From the NCBI RefSeq assembly GCF_024701975.1, contig NZ_JANLNM010000006.1, positions 310,001-374,000 on the forward strand: DNA of 64,000 nucleotides, written 5' to 3'. The notes under the pieces are model-generated. The model was given only the letters and a program-made list of their open reading frames with translations. It did not search any database and had not been told where the DNA came from. Source of the DNA: Variovorax sp. ZS18.2.2 (GTDB taxonomy: Bacteria; Pseudomonadota; Gammaproteobacteria; Burkholderiales; Burkholderiaceae_C). This document shows, piece by piece, positions 43,249-51,305 of the stretch (position 1 is its first letter; each line of letters starts with the position of its first letter). The position numbers and the translations under genes were made by a program.

Positions 43249-43860
43249 ATGAAACTGATCGGATCCGCCGCCAGCCCTTATGTGCGCAAGGTGCGCGTGG
43301 TGCTGGCCGAAAAGCGGCTCGATTACCAGTTCGTGCTCGAGGACGTCTGGTCCGCCGACACCACCATCTCCAACTCCAATCCGCTGGGCAAGGTGCCCTG
43401 CCTGATCATGGAAGGCGGGGAGGCGATGTTCGATTCGCGCGTGATCGTGGAATATCTCGACACGCTGTCTCCGGTAGGCAAGCTCATCCCGCAGCAGGGC
43501 CGCGAGCGCGCCGAGGTCAAGACCTGGGAAGCGCTGGCCGATGGCGTCATGGATGCCGGCGTGCTCTGGCGCCTCGAATCCACCTGGTCCGGCCGCAACG
43601 ACCACGAGCGCAGCACCACCTGGATCGAGCGCCAGCGCACGAAGGTCGTGGACGGCGTGTCCGCCATGTCCAAGGGGTTGGGCGACAAGCCCTTCTGCAG
43701 CGGCATTCACCTGAGCCTGTCGGACATCGCGGTGGGCTGCACGCTGGGCTGGCTGAGCCTGCGCTTTCCCGATATCGACTGGCGCGGCGAGCACGGCAAT
43801 CTTGCGAAGCTGTACGACAAGCTCATGCTCCGTCCCAGTTTCATCGACACGAAGCCCTGA
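43249..43860 (+). CDS. Glutathione S-transferase family protein
   Basis: 203 residues. An N-terminal thioredoxin-like domain (KLIGSAASPYVRKVRVVLAEK, with catalytic Ser candidate in SPYVRK, LGKVPCL and the glutathione-binding MFDSRVI) and an all-helical C-terminal domain with LSLSDIAVGCTLGWL. Substrate unknown. AGGGAGAG lies before the ATG. It ends with a strong terminator. Confidence 0.9.
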   Translation: MKLIGSAASPYVRKVRVVLAEKRLDYQFVLEDVWSADTTISNSNPLGKVPCLIMEGGEAMFDSRVIVEYLDTLSPVGKLIPQQGRERAEVKTWEALADGVMDAGVLWRLESTWSGRNDHERSTTWIERQRTKVVDGVSAMSKGLGDKPFCSGIHLSLSDIAVGCTLGWLSLRFPDIDWRGEHGNLAKLYDKLMLRPSFIDTKP

Positions 43861-43877
43861 GGCGGCACAGTCCGAAC

Positions 43878-43905
43878 AAAGGCGCCACGCGGCGCCTTTT
43901 TCTTT
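43878..43905 (+). terminator. Intrinsic terminator after the GST gene
   Basis: Stem AAAGGCGCC/GGCGCCTTT with an ACGC loop followed by a T-rich run (TTTTTCTTTTT region to 43907). It lies between the convergent GST and SDR genes. Confidence 0.88.
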
Positions 43906-43906
43906 T

Positions 43907-44701
43907 TCAGAGCCCGGTGAACCTGGCGACGGCCGGAAAGTAGAGCCGGTACGGCAGCAGCCGCATCAGCTTCATCCAGAGCGTGAAGCGCCGCGGAAAG
44001 TGAATCTCGAACGCGCCCCGGCGCCAGCCTTCGAGCATGGCCTCGGCCGCTTCCCCGGGCGTGATCAGCGCCGGCATCCGGAAATCGTTCTTCGCCGTGA
44101 GCGCCGTGGTCACGAAGCCGGGTTGGATCACGCTCACGCCGATGCCGCGCGCATGCAGGTCGATGTAGAGCACCTCGGCCAGGTGGGTCAGCGCGGCCTT
44201 GGTCGGGCCGTAGGCCAGGCTCTTCGGCAGCCCGCGAAAGCCGGCGACGCTCGCCGTGAGCGACACATGGCCCGCGCCACGCGCCACGAAGCCGGGCAGC
44301 ACGGCAGCCAGCACGTTCAAGGCGCCGACGTAGTTGACCTGCTGGTGCGCGAGCATTTCGTCGAGTGCGAAGGCGTCGGCGCGCAGTACGCCGTAGATGG
44401 CCGCGTTGAAGAGCACGAGGTCGACAGGACCGGCCATCGCCTGCAGCTGCGCATACGCGGCGGCGACCGCGGCGGCATCGCGCACGTCGAGCGGCAGCAC
44501 GATCACGCGTGGCGGCCGCGCGGCGTCGTTGTGCAGTGCCGCGAGCTCCTCGAGCGCTTCGCCGTTGCGGGCCGACACGGCGACCCGCGCGCCGCCTTCG
44601 AGCAGTGCCAGCGCCGTCGCGCGGCCGATGCCCGAGGACGCGCCGACGATCCATGCCGTCTTGCCGCGCCAGTCGGCGAGCGGCGGATTGAAGGGCTTCA
44701 C
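43907..44701 (-). CDS. Short-chain dehydrogenase/reductase
   Basis: 264 residues. NAD(P)-binding VGASSGIG at about 19-26, NAAIYG, and the catalytic Ser and YGPTK (YxxxK) of classical SDRs. The start is GTG at 44701, which overlaps the stop of the MFS gene as GTGA; an in-frame extension through the MFS gene is only a shadow. Last gene of the five-gene lipid operon, so its substrate may be a lipid intermediate; this is inferred from context. Confidence 0.85.
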   Translation of the reverse strand: MKPFNPPLADWRGKTAWIVGASSGIGRATALALLEGGARVAVSARNGEALEELAALHNDAARPPRVIVLPLDVRDAAAVAAAYAQLQAMAGPVDLVLFNAAIYGVLRADAFALDEMLAHQQVNYVGALNVLAAVLPGFVARGAGHVSLTASVAGFRGLPKSLAYGPTKAALTHLAEVLYIDLHARGIGVSVIQPGFVTTALTAKNDFRMPALITPGEAAEAMLEGWRRGAFEIHFPRRFTLWMKLMRLLPYRLYFPAVARFTGL

Positions 44702-45993
44702 GGCGCAGCCTTCGTCGAAAGCGGCAAGGGCGCAGCGGAAGCGGGCGATCGAATCACCAGCGCCCACAGCGCCGCACCCGCGATCACCTTGAGCACGCAG
44801 GGCAGAAGACAGTAGGCGAGCGACAGCGCCTGCAGCGCCGACGCATCGCGCGTGCCCGGCACGTAGCCGGCCAGACCGAGCAACGGCAACGCGAGGCCGG
44901 CGGCCAGCGCGAGGTTGAGCTTGGTCGCGAAATTCCACCAGCCGAAGTACGCGCCGGCATGCGGCTGGTCGCCGGCCTCGGCAATGATTCCGGCGAGCAG
45001 CGCACTCGGCAGCACGAGGTCCGAGCCGATCGCGAAACCCGACAGCGCGCAGACGACGAGAAAGGGCACCGCGTCGCCCGCGCCCATCGCGCCGGCCCAT
45101 GCGAACACCGCCACCGACATGCACATGCCGCCGAGCCAGCTGCGTGCGAGTCCCCAGCGGCGCACGATGCGCAGCCACGCCGGGATCGATGCGGCGGCCA
45201 CCACGAAGTAAAGGCCGAGGAATGCGGGCTCCATCGCAGCCGGCGCACGCAGCCGGTCCTGCACGAAGAACAGCACCAGCGTGGCCGGCACCGCGCTCGC
45301 GATGCCGTTGAGCACGAACACCGCGAGCAGGCGGCGAAACGGCGCACGGCGCAGCGGCAGCCGCAGGTCGACCGCCGTGTGCGGCGCGGCGGTGCGCGCC
45401 GGCCGTGGCGCCTGTGTCCAGAAGATCCACCCCGCCACCAGCAGCACGCCGAACAGCGCGACCATCGCAGGCAGTCCCGCCAGCGTCGGCGCGACCGATG
45501 CCAGCACCACGCCGACGAGCCCCATCCCTTCGCGCCAACCCACGATGCGGCTGCGCTGCGAGGCGTCGCCGCCCAGCATCGCGCCCCACGACTGGTGCGC
45601 GATGCTCAGCATGCTGTAGCCCGCGTAGGTCAGCGCGAGCAGCACGGCGGCCACCACGAGCAGCGCGCCATGGCGCGCGGGGTCGACCAGCAGTTGGGGA
45701 AAGAAAAGCAGCCCGAAGCCCAGCAGCAGGACACCCGCGGCGACAGCGCCGAAACCCAGCACCGCCTGCGCCGAGCGCGCATGAAGCCGGTCGCTGAGCC
45801 GCCCGAGCAGCGGATCGATCAGCGCATCGAGCAGACGCGCGCCCAACAGCACCGCGCCCAGCGTGGCGAGCGGCACGCCGAAGGCGCGGGCGTAGTGGTT
45901 CGGCAGCAGCACATAGAGCGGCAGCGCGACGAAGGCGAGCGGCAGGCCGAGCAGTCCGTAGCGCACACCAGCCAGAGGTCCGAAAGTGGACAC
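44698..45993 (-). CDS. MFS transporter, GPH-type
   Basis: 431 residues, about 12 membrane helices. The loop RLLDALIDPLLGRLSDR is the glycoside-pentoside-hexuronide (GPH) family version of the MFS signature (DAxxDPxxGxxxD), with charged GWREGMGLVG later. The start is GTG at 45993, 6 bp after the methyltransferase gene. In this lipid operon a sugar substrate is not obvious; the transported molecule is unknown. Confidence 0.85.
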   Translation of the reverse strand: MSTFGPLAGVRYGLLGLPLAFVALPLYVLLPNHYARAFGVPLATLGAVLLGARLLDALIDPLLGRLSDRLHARSAQAVLGFGAVAAGVLLLGFGLLFFPQLLVDPARHGALLVVAAVLLALTYAGYSMLSIAHQSWGAMLGGDASQRSRIVGWREGMGLVGVVLASVAPTLAGLPAMVALFGVLLVAGWIFWTQAPRPARTAAPHTAVDLRLPLRRAPFRRLLAVFVLNGIASAVPATLVLFFVQDRLRAPAAMEPAFLGLYFVVAAASIPAWLRIVRRWGLARSWLGGMCMSVAVFAWAGAMGAGDAVPFLVVCALSGFAIGSDLVLPSALLAGIIAEAGDQPHAGAYFGWWNFATKLNLALAAGLALPLLGLAGYVPGTRDASALQALSLAYCLLPCVLKVIAGAALWALVIRSPASAAPLPLSTKAAP

Positions 45994-45999
45994 GAAGGG

Positions 46000-47226
46000 C
46001 TAGCGTTTTTGCAGCGTGTACTGGACCACGTCGATGTTGGCCTGCGAGAACGCCGCCTCACAGTAGGCGAGGTAGAACTCCCAGATGCGCATGAAGCGCT
46101 CGTCGAAGCCCAGCTGCAGGATCTGTGCGCGCTGCGCGAGGAAATGCTCGCGCCAGCGGCGCAGCGTCTCGGCGTAGTCGGCGCCGAAGGCGAATTCGTC
46201 CACCACCGCAAGCCCCGCGGCCTCGGCCTCGCGCCGGAACTCGCGTGGGCAGGGCAGGCAGCCGCCCGGGAAGATGTACTGCTGGATGAAGTCGGTCGAG
46301 TCGATGTAGCGGTCGAAGAGCTGGTCGTCGATCACGATGCTCTGCACGCAGGCGCGGCCACCGGGCTTGAGGAGCCGGCTCACGCTCTGGAAGTAGGTCG
46401 GCCAGTATTCGCGGCCCACGGCTTCGACCATCTCGATGGAGCAGACGGCGTCGAAGGGCGCGTCGTCGATGTCGCGGTAGTCCTGCAGGCGAAGGTCGGC
46501 AGAGAGGCCCGCGGTGCGTTGGCGGGCGAAGGCGAGCTGTTCGGTGGAGAGCGTCACGCCTGTGACGGAGGCGCCGAAATCGAAGGCGGCCATCTCGGCC
46601 AGCGCACCCCAGCCGCAGCCGATCTCCAGCACGCGGTCGCCGGGCTTCACGCCGGCCATGTCGAGCGCGCGCCGCACCTTGGCGCGCTGGGCGTCAGGCA
46701 TCGGCTTGTCGAGGTTGCCCTCGAACCAGGCCGACGAATAGTTCATCGTCTCGTCGAGCCAGAGCTTGTAGAAGGCATTGCCCAGGTCGTAGTGCGCGTG
46801 GATGTTGCGCGAGCTGCCGGCCTTGCTGTTGCGGTGCATCAGGTGCCGCACGCGGTACACGAGGCGGCCGAACCAGCTGCCGTAGACCACGTCCTCGATC
46901 GCGCGGCGGTTGGCGATGAACACCTTGATCAGCTCGACCAGGTTCGGCGTGGTCCAGTCGCCCGCGATGTAGCTCTCGGCAAAGCCGATGTCGCCCGACT
47001 TGAGCGCGGCCTTGCAGACCTCCCAGTTGCGCAGCGTGAGCGAGGCCGTGAGGTTGCTGCTGCCGGGCGCGGCGCCGAAGTGCCGCACCGAGTCGTCGGG
47101 CAGCCGCACCGTGAGCGAGCCGTGGGCGAGGCGTTGCAACAGGCCGAGCACCGTGCGCGCGGCGCCGGGGGCGTCCTGCGGCAACGAGAAGCGTGGAACC
47201 TGGGAGGCGGTGGTGGTCGGGTTCAT
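46000..47226 (-). CDS. Cyclopropane-fatty-acid-synthase-like SAM methyltransferase
   Basis: 408 residues. Motif I of the SAM site is VLEIGCGWGALAE, with SSAWFEGN ahead of it and IEMVEAVGREYW, the bicarbonate-site region of CFA synthases. Acts on unsaturated acyl chains of phospholipids at the inner membrane. Relatives in other bacteria make cyclopropane or methylated furan-fatty-acid precursors; which product forms here cannot be told from sequence. Start ATG overlaps the DUF1365 stop (ATGA). Confidence 0.9.
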   Translation of the reverse strand: MNPTTTASQVPRFSLPQDAPGAARTVLGLLQRLAHGSLTVRLPDDSVRHFGAAPGSSNLTASLTLRNWEVCKAALKSGDIGFAESYIAGDWTTPNLVELIKVFIANRRAIEDVVYGSWFGRLVYRVRHLMHRNSKAGSSRNIHAHYDLGNAFYKLWLDETMNYSSAWFEGNLDKPMPDAQRAKVRRALDMAGVKPGDRVLEIGCGWGALAEMAAFDFGASVTGVTLSTEQLAFARQRTAGLSADLRLQDYRDIDDAPFDAVCSIEMVEAVGREYWPTYFQSVSRLLKPGGRACVQSIVIDDQLFDRYIDSTDFIQQYIFPGGCLPCPREFRREAEAAGLAVVDEFAFGADYAETLRRWREHFLAQRAQILQLGFDERFMRIWEFYLAYCEAAFSQANIDVVQYTLQKR

Positions 47227-48020
47227 GGGTTCGCCTGCTGCTGGTGGTCGCTGGACACGAAATGAAGGGGCGGCGCGGGCTTCGCGACGAAAGGCACGCG
47301 CTTGAGCCAGAGCTTCGCGGCCTGCCAGTGGATGCGCGCGATGAGCCCGAAGGTCATGGCGGGGTAGCGCCAGAGCGCACGCCGTGCGCTGGCCGCCGTG
47401 AGCGGACCCAGTTCGCCGCTCACGCTGGTCTGCAGCAGGGGGCCGTCGGCGTCGTCGTGATCGATGCGCACCACGGTGTGGGCGAACTCGGCATCGACGA
47501 AGAAGCGGAAGCGGTAGTCGCCGCTGATCTGGCAGAACGGCGACACGTGGAAGGCCTTGGTGGCCTTAAGCTCCTGGCCGTAGGCCGGGTGGTCCAGCAG
47601 GTAGCAGTGGCGCTCGCCGAAGGTGTTGTTCACCTCGACCACGATGGCCCGCAGCGCGCCTTCGGCCGTGTGGCAGTACCAGAAGCTCACTGGTTTGAAG
47701 GTGTAGCCGAACACGCGCGGGTAGCAATGCAGCCAGGCCTCGCCGGTCGCGTCGTGGATCTTGTGGGCGGCCAGCAACTCGTCGATCCAGGCCAGTGCAC
47801 CGCCTTGCGCGGGCGCGCGGCCGTCGCCGTGGTCGATGTCATGGAAAGACAGCCCCGCCCGGCGGTTGAGCGCGAGTGCATCGCTGCCGTCCGCCTGCAG
47901 GGAGCGCATCGGCAGCATCAGGAAATAGGTCGGGTAGATGAAGGCGTTGCGTGCAGGGCGCAGGCGCGCGTGGCGCACCTCGCCGAAGCCCATCAGCGGG
48001 AGCGGGCGCTCCTGGGTCAT
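47223..48020 (-). CDS. DUF1365 domain protein
   Basis: 265 residues. Hallmarks RHARLRPARNAFIYPTYFLML, GYTFKPVSFWYCH and EVNNTFGERHCYLL. DUF1365 proteins occur almost always between an FAD amine-oxidase-like gene and a CFA-synthase-like gene, exactly as here. Biochemical role uncertain. Its ATG overlaps the FAD gene stop by 4 nt; a longer frame reaches into that gene. Confidence 0.88.
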   Translation of the reverse strand: MTQERPLPLMGFGEVRHARLRPARNAFIYPTYFLMLPMRSLQADGSDALALNRRAGLSFHDIDHGDGRAPAQGGALAWIDELLAAHKIHDATGEAWLHCYPRVFGYTFKPVSFWYCHTAEGALRAIVVEVNNTFGERHCYLLDHPAYGQELKATKAFHVSPFCQISGDYRFRFFVDAEFAHTVVRIDHDDADGPLLQTSVSGELGPLTAASARRALWRYPAMTFGLIARIHWQAAKLWLKRVPFVAKPAPPLHFVSSDHQQQANP

Positions 48021-49324
48021 GCCGCAGACCTCGCCGCCCGCAGGCTGGCGGCCGCAGCCAGGCCGGCCTTGAGACCGTCTTCGTGGAAGCCGTAGCCCAT
48101 CCACGCGCCGGCGAACCAGGTGTTGCGCTGGCCCTGCAGGGCGGGAACCTCGGCTTGCGCGCGGATCGCGGCAAGGTCGAGCACCGGGTGGTCGTAGTCG
48201 TATTCGGCCATGACCTGACTACGCTGGATCTCGCGGACCGGATTCAACGAAACGATCACCGGCTGTTCCCAAGGCAGCGGTTGCAGCTTGTTCAACAGGT
48301 AATGCAGGCAGACCCGGCCCGATTCGCGCTCGCTGGCCGCCGCGCGCTCGTAGTTCCAGGCGGCCCAGGCGGATCGGCGCTGCGGCAGCACCGAGGCGTC
48401 GGTGTGGAGCACGGCGTGGTTCGGCTGGTAGCGGATCGCGCCGAGCACGGCAGCTTCGGCGGGGCTGGCGTCGCCGAGCATGGCGAGCGACTGGTCGGAA
48501 TGGGTGGCGAGGATCGCGTGGTCGAAGCGCTCGGTGCCGGCGTCGGTGGCGACGAGCACGCCGTCGTCCGTGCGGGTGATGCGGCGCACCGGGGTGCGCA
48601 GGCGCTTGTCTTCCAGGCCTGCGACGATCTTCTCGACGTAGTGGCGGGAACCGCCGCGCACGGTGCGCCATTGCGGCCGGTTGGCGATCTGGATCAGCCC
48701 GTGGTTGTGGCAGAAGCGGATCATGGTCGCGACCGGGAACGCCAGCATCTGCGCGGTCGAGCAACTCCAGATGCAGCCCATCATCGGCAGGAAGTACCAG
48801 TCGCGGAAGGCAGCGCCGAAGCGGTGGGCGTCCAGGAACTCGCCGAGCGGCTGGGCCAGTTCGCCCTCCGTGCCGGCCTGCGCGATGCGGGTGGTCAGAC
48901 GGTTGAAGCGCAAGAGGTCGGCCAGCATGCCGAGGAAGCGCGGATCGGCGAGGTTGCGCCGCTGGGCGAAGACGGTGCTGAGGGTGTTGCCGCTCCACTC
49001 GAGGTGGCCGCCGTTGTCGCGTGTGGCCTGGACCGAGAACGACATCTCGGACAGCGCAGTCTCGACGCCGAGATCGGCGAACAGGCGGATCAGGTTCGGA
49101 TAGGTGCGATCGTTGTAGACCAGGAAGCCGGTGTCGACGCCGTGGGGGACACGGGTCGGGTCGGTTGGGGAGCGCGGCAACTCGATCGTTGCCGTGTGGG
49201 CGTGACCGCCGAAGTAGTCACTGGCTTCGAAGAGGGTGATGCGGGCCGCGTCGCGAAGGGCGTGCGCTGCGGCCAGTCCCGAGATGCCGGCGCCGATGAT
49301 GGCGACTCGAAGGGGCTGCGTCAT
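48017..49324 (-). CDS. FAD-dependent oxidoreductase (amine-oxidase-like fatty-acid enzyme)
   Basis: 435 residues. N-terminal dinucleotide motif VAIIGAGISGLAAAHAL, then FEASDYFGGHA, and the C-terminal FAD contact TWFAGAWMGYGFHEDGL. This NAD(P)/FAD family member heads the five-gene operon with DUF1365 and a CFA-like methyltransferase; related enzymes have been linked to fatty-acid desaturation in furan fatty acid synthesis. The start MTQPLRVAIIGAG places the Rossmann motif at the usual distance; a 55-codon upstream extension is not supported. Confidence 0.88.
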   Translation of the reverse strand: MTQPLRVAIIGAGISGLAAAHALRDAARITLFEASDYFGGHAHTATIELPRSPTDPTRVPHGVDTGFLVYNDRTYPNLIRLFADLGVETALSEMSFSVQATRDNGGHLEWSGNTLSTVFAQRRNLADPRFLGMLADLLRFNRLTTRIAQAGTEGELAQPLGEFLDAHRFGAAFRDWYFLPMMGCIWSCSTAQMLAFPVATMIRFCHNHGLIQIANRPQWRTVRGGSRHYVEKIVAGLEDKRLRTPVRRITRTDDGVLVATDAGTERFDHAILATHSDQSLAMLGDASPAEAAVLGAIRYQPNHAVLHTDASVLPQRRSAWAAWNYERAAASERESGRVCLHYLLNKLQPLPWEQPVIVSLNPVREIQRSQVMAEYDYDHPVLDLAAIRAQAEVPALQGQRNTWFAGAWMGYGFHEDGLKAGLAAAASLRAARSAA

Positions 49325-49380
49325 CGCGAGCCCCCGATCCGGCGGGAATACAAAAATGCTGCGAGGCGCCCCGACGCGAA

Positions 49381-49402
49381 GGAGGGAGGGAGGGAGGAGG
49401 AG
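49381..49402 (+). other. GGGA-repeat tract in the leader of the lipid operon
   Basis: GGAGGGAGGGAGGGAGGAGG occurs on the plus strand 57 bp upstream of the FAD oxidoreductase ATG, so the transcript would carry a CCCT-rich stretch. Three GGG runs flanked by GG make it prone to slippage and borderline for a G-quadruplex. Confidence 0.4.
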
Positions 49403-49548
49403 AAGAATCGCCTCGGGATTTCGACCAGACGACAAGCGCCTGGAAGACCTCGCAACATGAAAACCGGTGGGCTTTGGCCACCCACGCAAATTATGAGCGC
49501 GCCTCCCGGGGCCCGGTTCCCGGCGCAGTGGTAAGCGTTTGTGACGTT

Positions 49549-49610
49549 CAGTTCACGATGGTGTGGACGCATCGGTAAATAATATTACCGATTCGTTTTT
49601 TTGTGAACTG
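49549..49610. promoter_or_regulatory. Nested inverted repeats upstream of the lipid operon
   Basis: An outer pair, CAGTTCAC (49549-49556) and GTGAACTG (49603-49610), encloses an inner pair, ATCGGTAA (49571-49578) and TTACCGAT (49585-49592), with an AT-rich spacer. On the plus strand the inner hairpin is followed by seven T, but no rightward gene precedes it. Position between the glutathione peroxidase stop and the operon suggests an operator or a terminator; unproven. Confidence 0.45.
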
Positions 49611-49617
49611 GTCAGTC

Positions 49618-50232
49618 TTAATTTGTCCCGAGCTGCTTCTCGATGACGTTCACAAAGCCGTTTTCGTCCGGAGCCGTCATGCTCGACCAGGCTTGGACAA
49701 CCTTGCCGTCGCGCCCGATCAGATACTTGTAGAAATTCCACTTCGGCGTGGTGCCGGAGGCCTGGGCGAGTTGCTTGAAGAGCGGGTTGGCGTCCGTGCC
49801 GCGCACCGACGACTTGGCGAACATCGGAAACTTCACGCCGAAGGTGCTTTCGCAGAAGTCGGCGATTTCCTTGTTGGAACCCGATTCCTGGGAGAAATCG
49901 TTCGACGGGAAGCCCAGCACCACGAGCCCGCGGTTGCGGTATTTCATGTCCAGCGCCTCCAGGCCTTTGTACTGCGGCGTGAAGCCGCAAAAGCTCGCCG
50001 TATTGACCACCAGGACCACTTTTCCGGAGTACTGGCACAAAGCCTGGGGCTTTTCGTCCTGCAGCCGCGCGAAGGTGTGTTGAAGGATGGCGGGGCACCC
50101 GGCAGCCTCTGCCGGAGCTGGCGTTGCAGGTGGTGTCTGCGCGCTCGCCGGAAGCGTCGCAAACAGCCCCGCCACGAGGGAAACAGCCGGAATGCAGCGC
50201 CAGAGCGTCGACAATAAGAAAAGGGTTCGCAT
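49618..50232 (-). CDS. Secreted glutathione peroxidase
   Basis: 204 residues. Signal peptide MRTLFLLSTLWRCIPAVSLV..., cleavage about residue 32 (ASAQ), then a thioredoxin-like peroxidase domain. The peroxidatic Cys82 is in NTASFCGFTPQY (cysteine, not selenocysteine); FPSNDF and the tryptophan of KWNFYKYL complete the site. It would reduce peroxides in the periplasm. The ATG at 50232 has AGGAG upstream. Same strand as the lipid operon, 293 bp upstream of it. Confidence 0.88.
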   Translation of the reverse strand: MRTLFLLSTLWRCIPAVSLVAGLFATLPASAQTPPATPAPAEAAGCPAILQHTFARLQDEKPQALCQYSGKVVLVVNTASFCGFTPQYKGLEALDMKYRNRGLVVLGFPSNDFSQESGSNKEIADFCESTFGVKFPMFAKSSVRGTDANPLFKQLAQASGTTPKWNFYKYLIGRDGKVVQAWSSMTAPDENGFVNVIEKQLGTN

Positions 50233-50361
50233 GGCGGGCTCCTGGTTCAAAAAGGGGGGTGTGCATCCGTGCCGCTACGGCGCACGTATTCGCATCATCG
50301 CGCGTCTGTCACGGTCGCGCCAAACGGGCCGACTAAAATCGGCGGCCATAGAAAGACTTTG

Positions 50362-51219
50362 ATGCTCTATCCGGAACTCTTCAGACAACTCGAATCCGTC
50401 CGCTGGGACATGGACAAGGACATTCCCTGGCAGTCGTTCGACGCTTCCTTGCTGACGGAAGAGCAGGCCCAGACCATCAAGATGAATGCCATCACCGAGT
50501 GGGCGGCGCTGCCGGCCACCGAGATGTTCCTGCGCGACAACCGTCACGATAGCGATTTTTCCGCTTTCATGTCGATCTGGTTCTTCGAGGAGCAGAAGCA
50601 CTCCCTGGTGCTGATGGAGTACCTCAAGCGCTTCAGCCCCAAGCACGCGCCCACCGAAGCCGAACTGCACGAAGTGCGCTTCGATTTCGACCCGGCCCCC
50701 CCGCTCGAAACCCTCATGCTGCATTTCTGCGGCGAGATCCGCCTGAACCACTGGTACCGCCGCGCTGCCCAGTGGCACACCGAGCCGGTCATCAAGCACA
50801 TCTACACCACGCTGAGCCAGGACGAAGCCCGCCACGGCGGCGCGTACCTGCGCTACATGAAGCGTGCGCTCGAGAAGTTCGGCGACGAGGCCCGTGCCGC
50901 GTTCACCAAGGTCGGCGTCCTGATGGCCAGCGCGCGCCGTACCGCCCAGGCCCTGCATCCGACCAACCTGCACGTCAACAAGTCGCTGTTCCCGAACGAC
51001 ACCATCCAGAGCCGCATGCCCGACCCTGACTGGCTCGAGCACTGGCTCGACAAGCAGATCAAGTTCGATGCCGTCTGGGAAACCAAGGTCGGGGAGCGCA
51101 TCCTGCACAACCTGAGCCTCTTGATGAACCGCAGCTTCAAGACCGTGCAGGAGCTGAACCGGTACCGCAAGGAAATCGCCGCCACGCTCGGTCCCAAGCC
51201 TGAGTACCAAGGCGCATAA
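50362..51219 (+). CDS. Ferritin-like / acyl-ACP-desaturase-type diiron protein
   Basis: 285 residues, mostly helical. Carboxylate-bridged diiron ligands are visible as EWAALPATEMFL, FFEEQKHS (ExxH), EIRLNHWYRRA and SQDEARHG (DExxH), the two-pair pattern of the type 2 (soluble) fatty acid desaturases. The substrate is unknown and it is shorter than plant desaturases. It is followed by a strong terminator, so it is monocistronic. Confidence 0.72.
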   Translation: MLYPELFRQLESVRWDMDKDIPWQSFDASLLTEEQAQTIKMNAITEWAALPATEMFLRDNRHDSDFSAFMSIWFFEEQKHSLVLMEYLKRFSPKHAPTEAELHEVRFDFDPAPPLETLMLHFCGEIRLNHWYRRAAQWHTEPVIKHIYTTLSQDEARHGGAYLRYMKRALEKFGDEARAAFTKVGVLMASARRTAQALHPTNLHVNKSLFPNDTIQSRMPDPDWLEHWLDKQIKFDAVWETKVGERILHNLSLLMNRSFKTVQELNRYRKEIAATLGPKPEYQGA

Positions 51220-51225
51220 GCAAAC

Positions 51226-51259
51226 AAAAAATCGCCCCGCACCCCGGGGCGATTTTTTT
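51226..51259 (+). terminator. Intrinsic terminator after the diiron gene
   Basis: Stem ATCGCCCCG/CGGGGCGAT with a 5-nt loop, six A before and seven T after. It isolates the ECF41 promoter that begins 11 bp downstream. Confidence 0.92.
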
Positions 51260-51269
51260 GGGCGACCGG

Positions 51270-51296
51270 TGTCACAACCCGCGGGCACCGAACGTC
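51270..51296 (+). promoter_or_regulatory. ECF41-type promoter of the sigma factor gene
   Basis: TGTCACA at 51270-51276, exactly 16 bp, then CGTC at 51293-51296. This is the published-type ECF41 recognition pattern. The ATG is 9 bp after CGTC, so the transcript is nearly leaderless. Suggests autoregulation. Confidence 0.82.
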
Positions 51297-51305
51297 TAAT
51301 CGGGC

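Noticed and set aside
40587..43943. A 1118-codon open frame opposite the PepSY gene and purB
   Set aside because: Shadow frame crossing two well-supported minus-strand genes; no family resemblance until it enters the GST gene out of frame.
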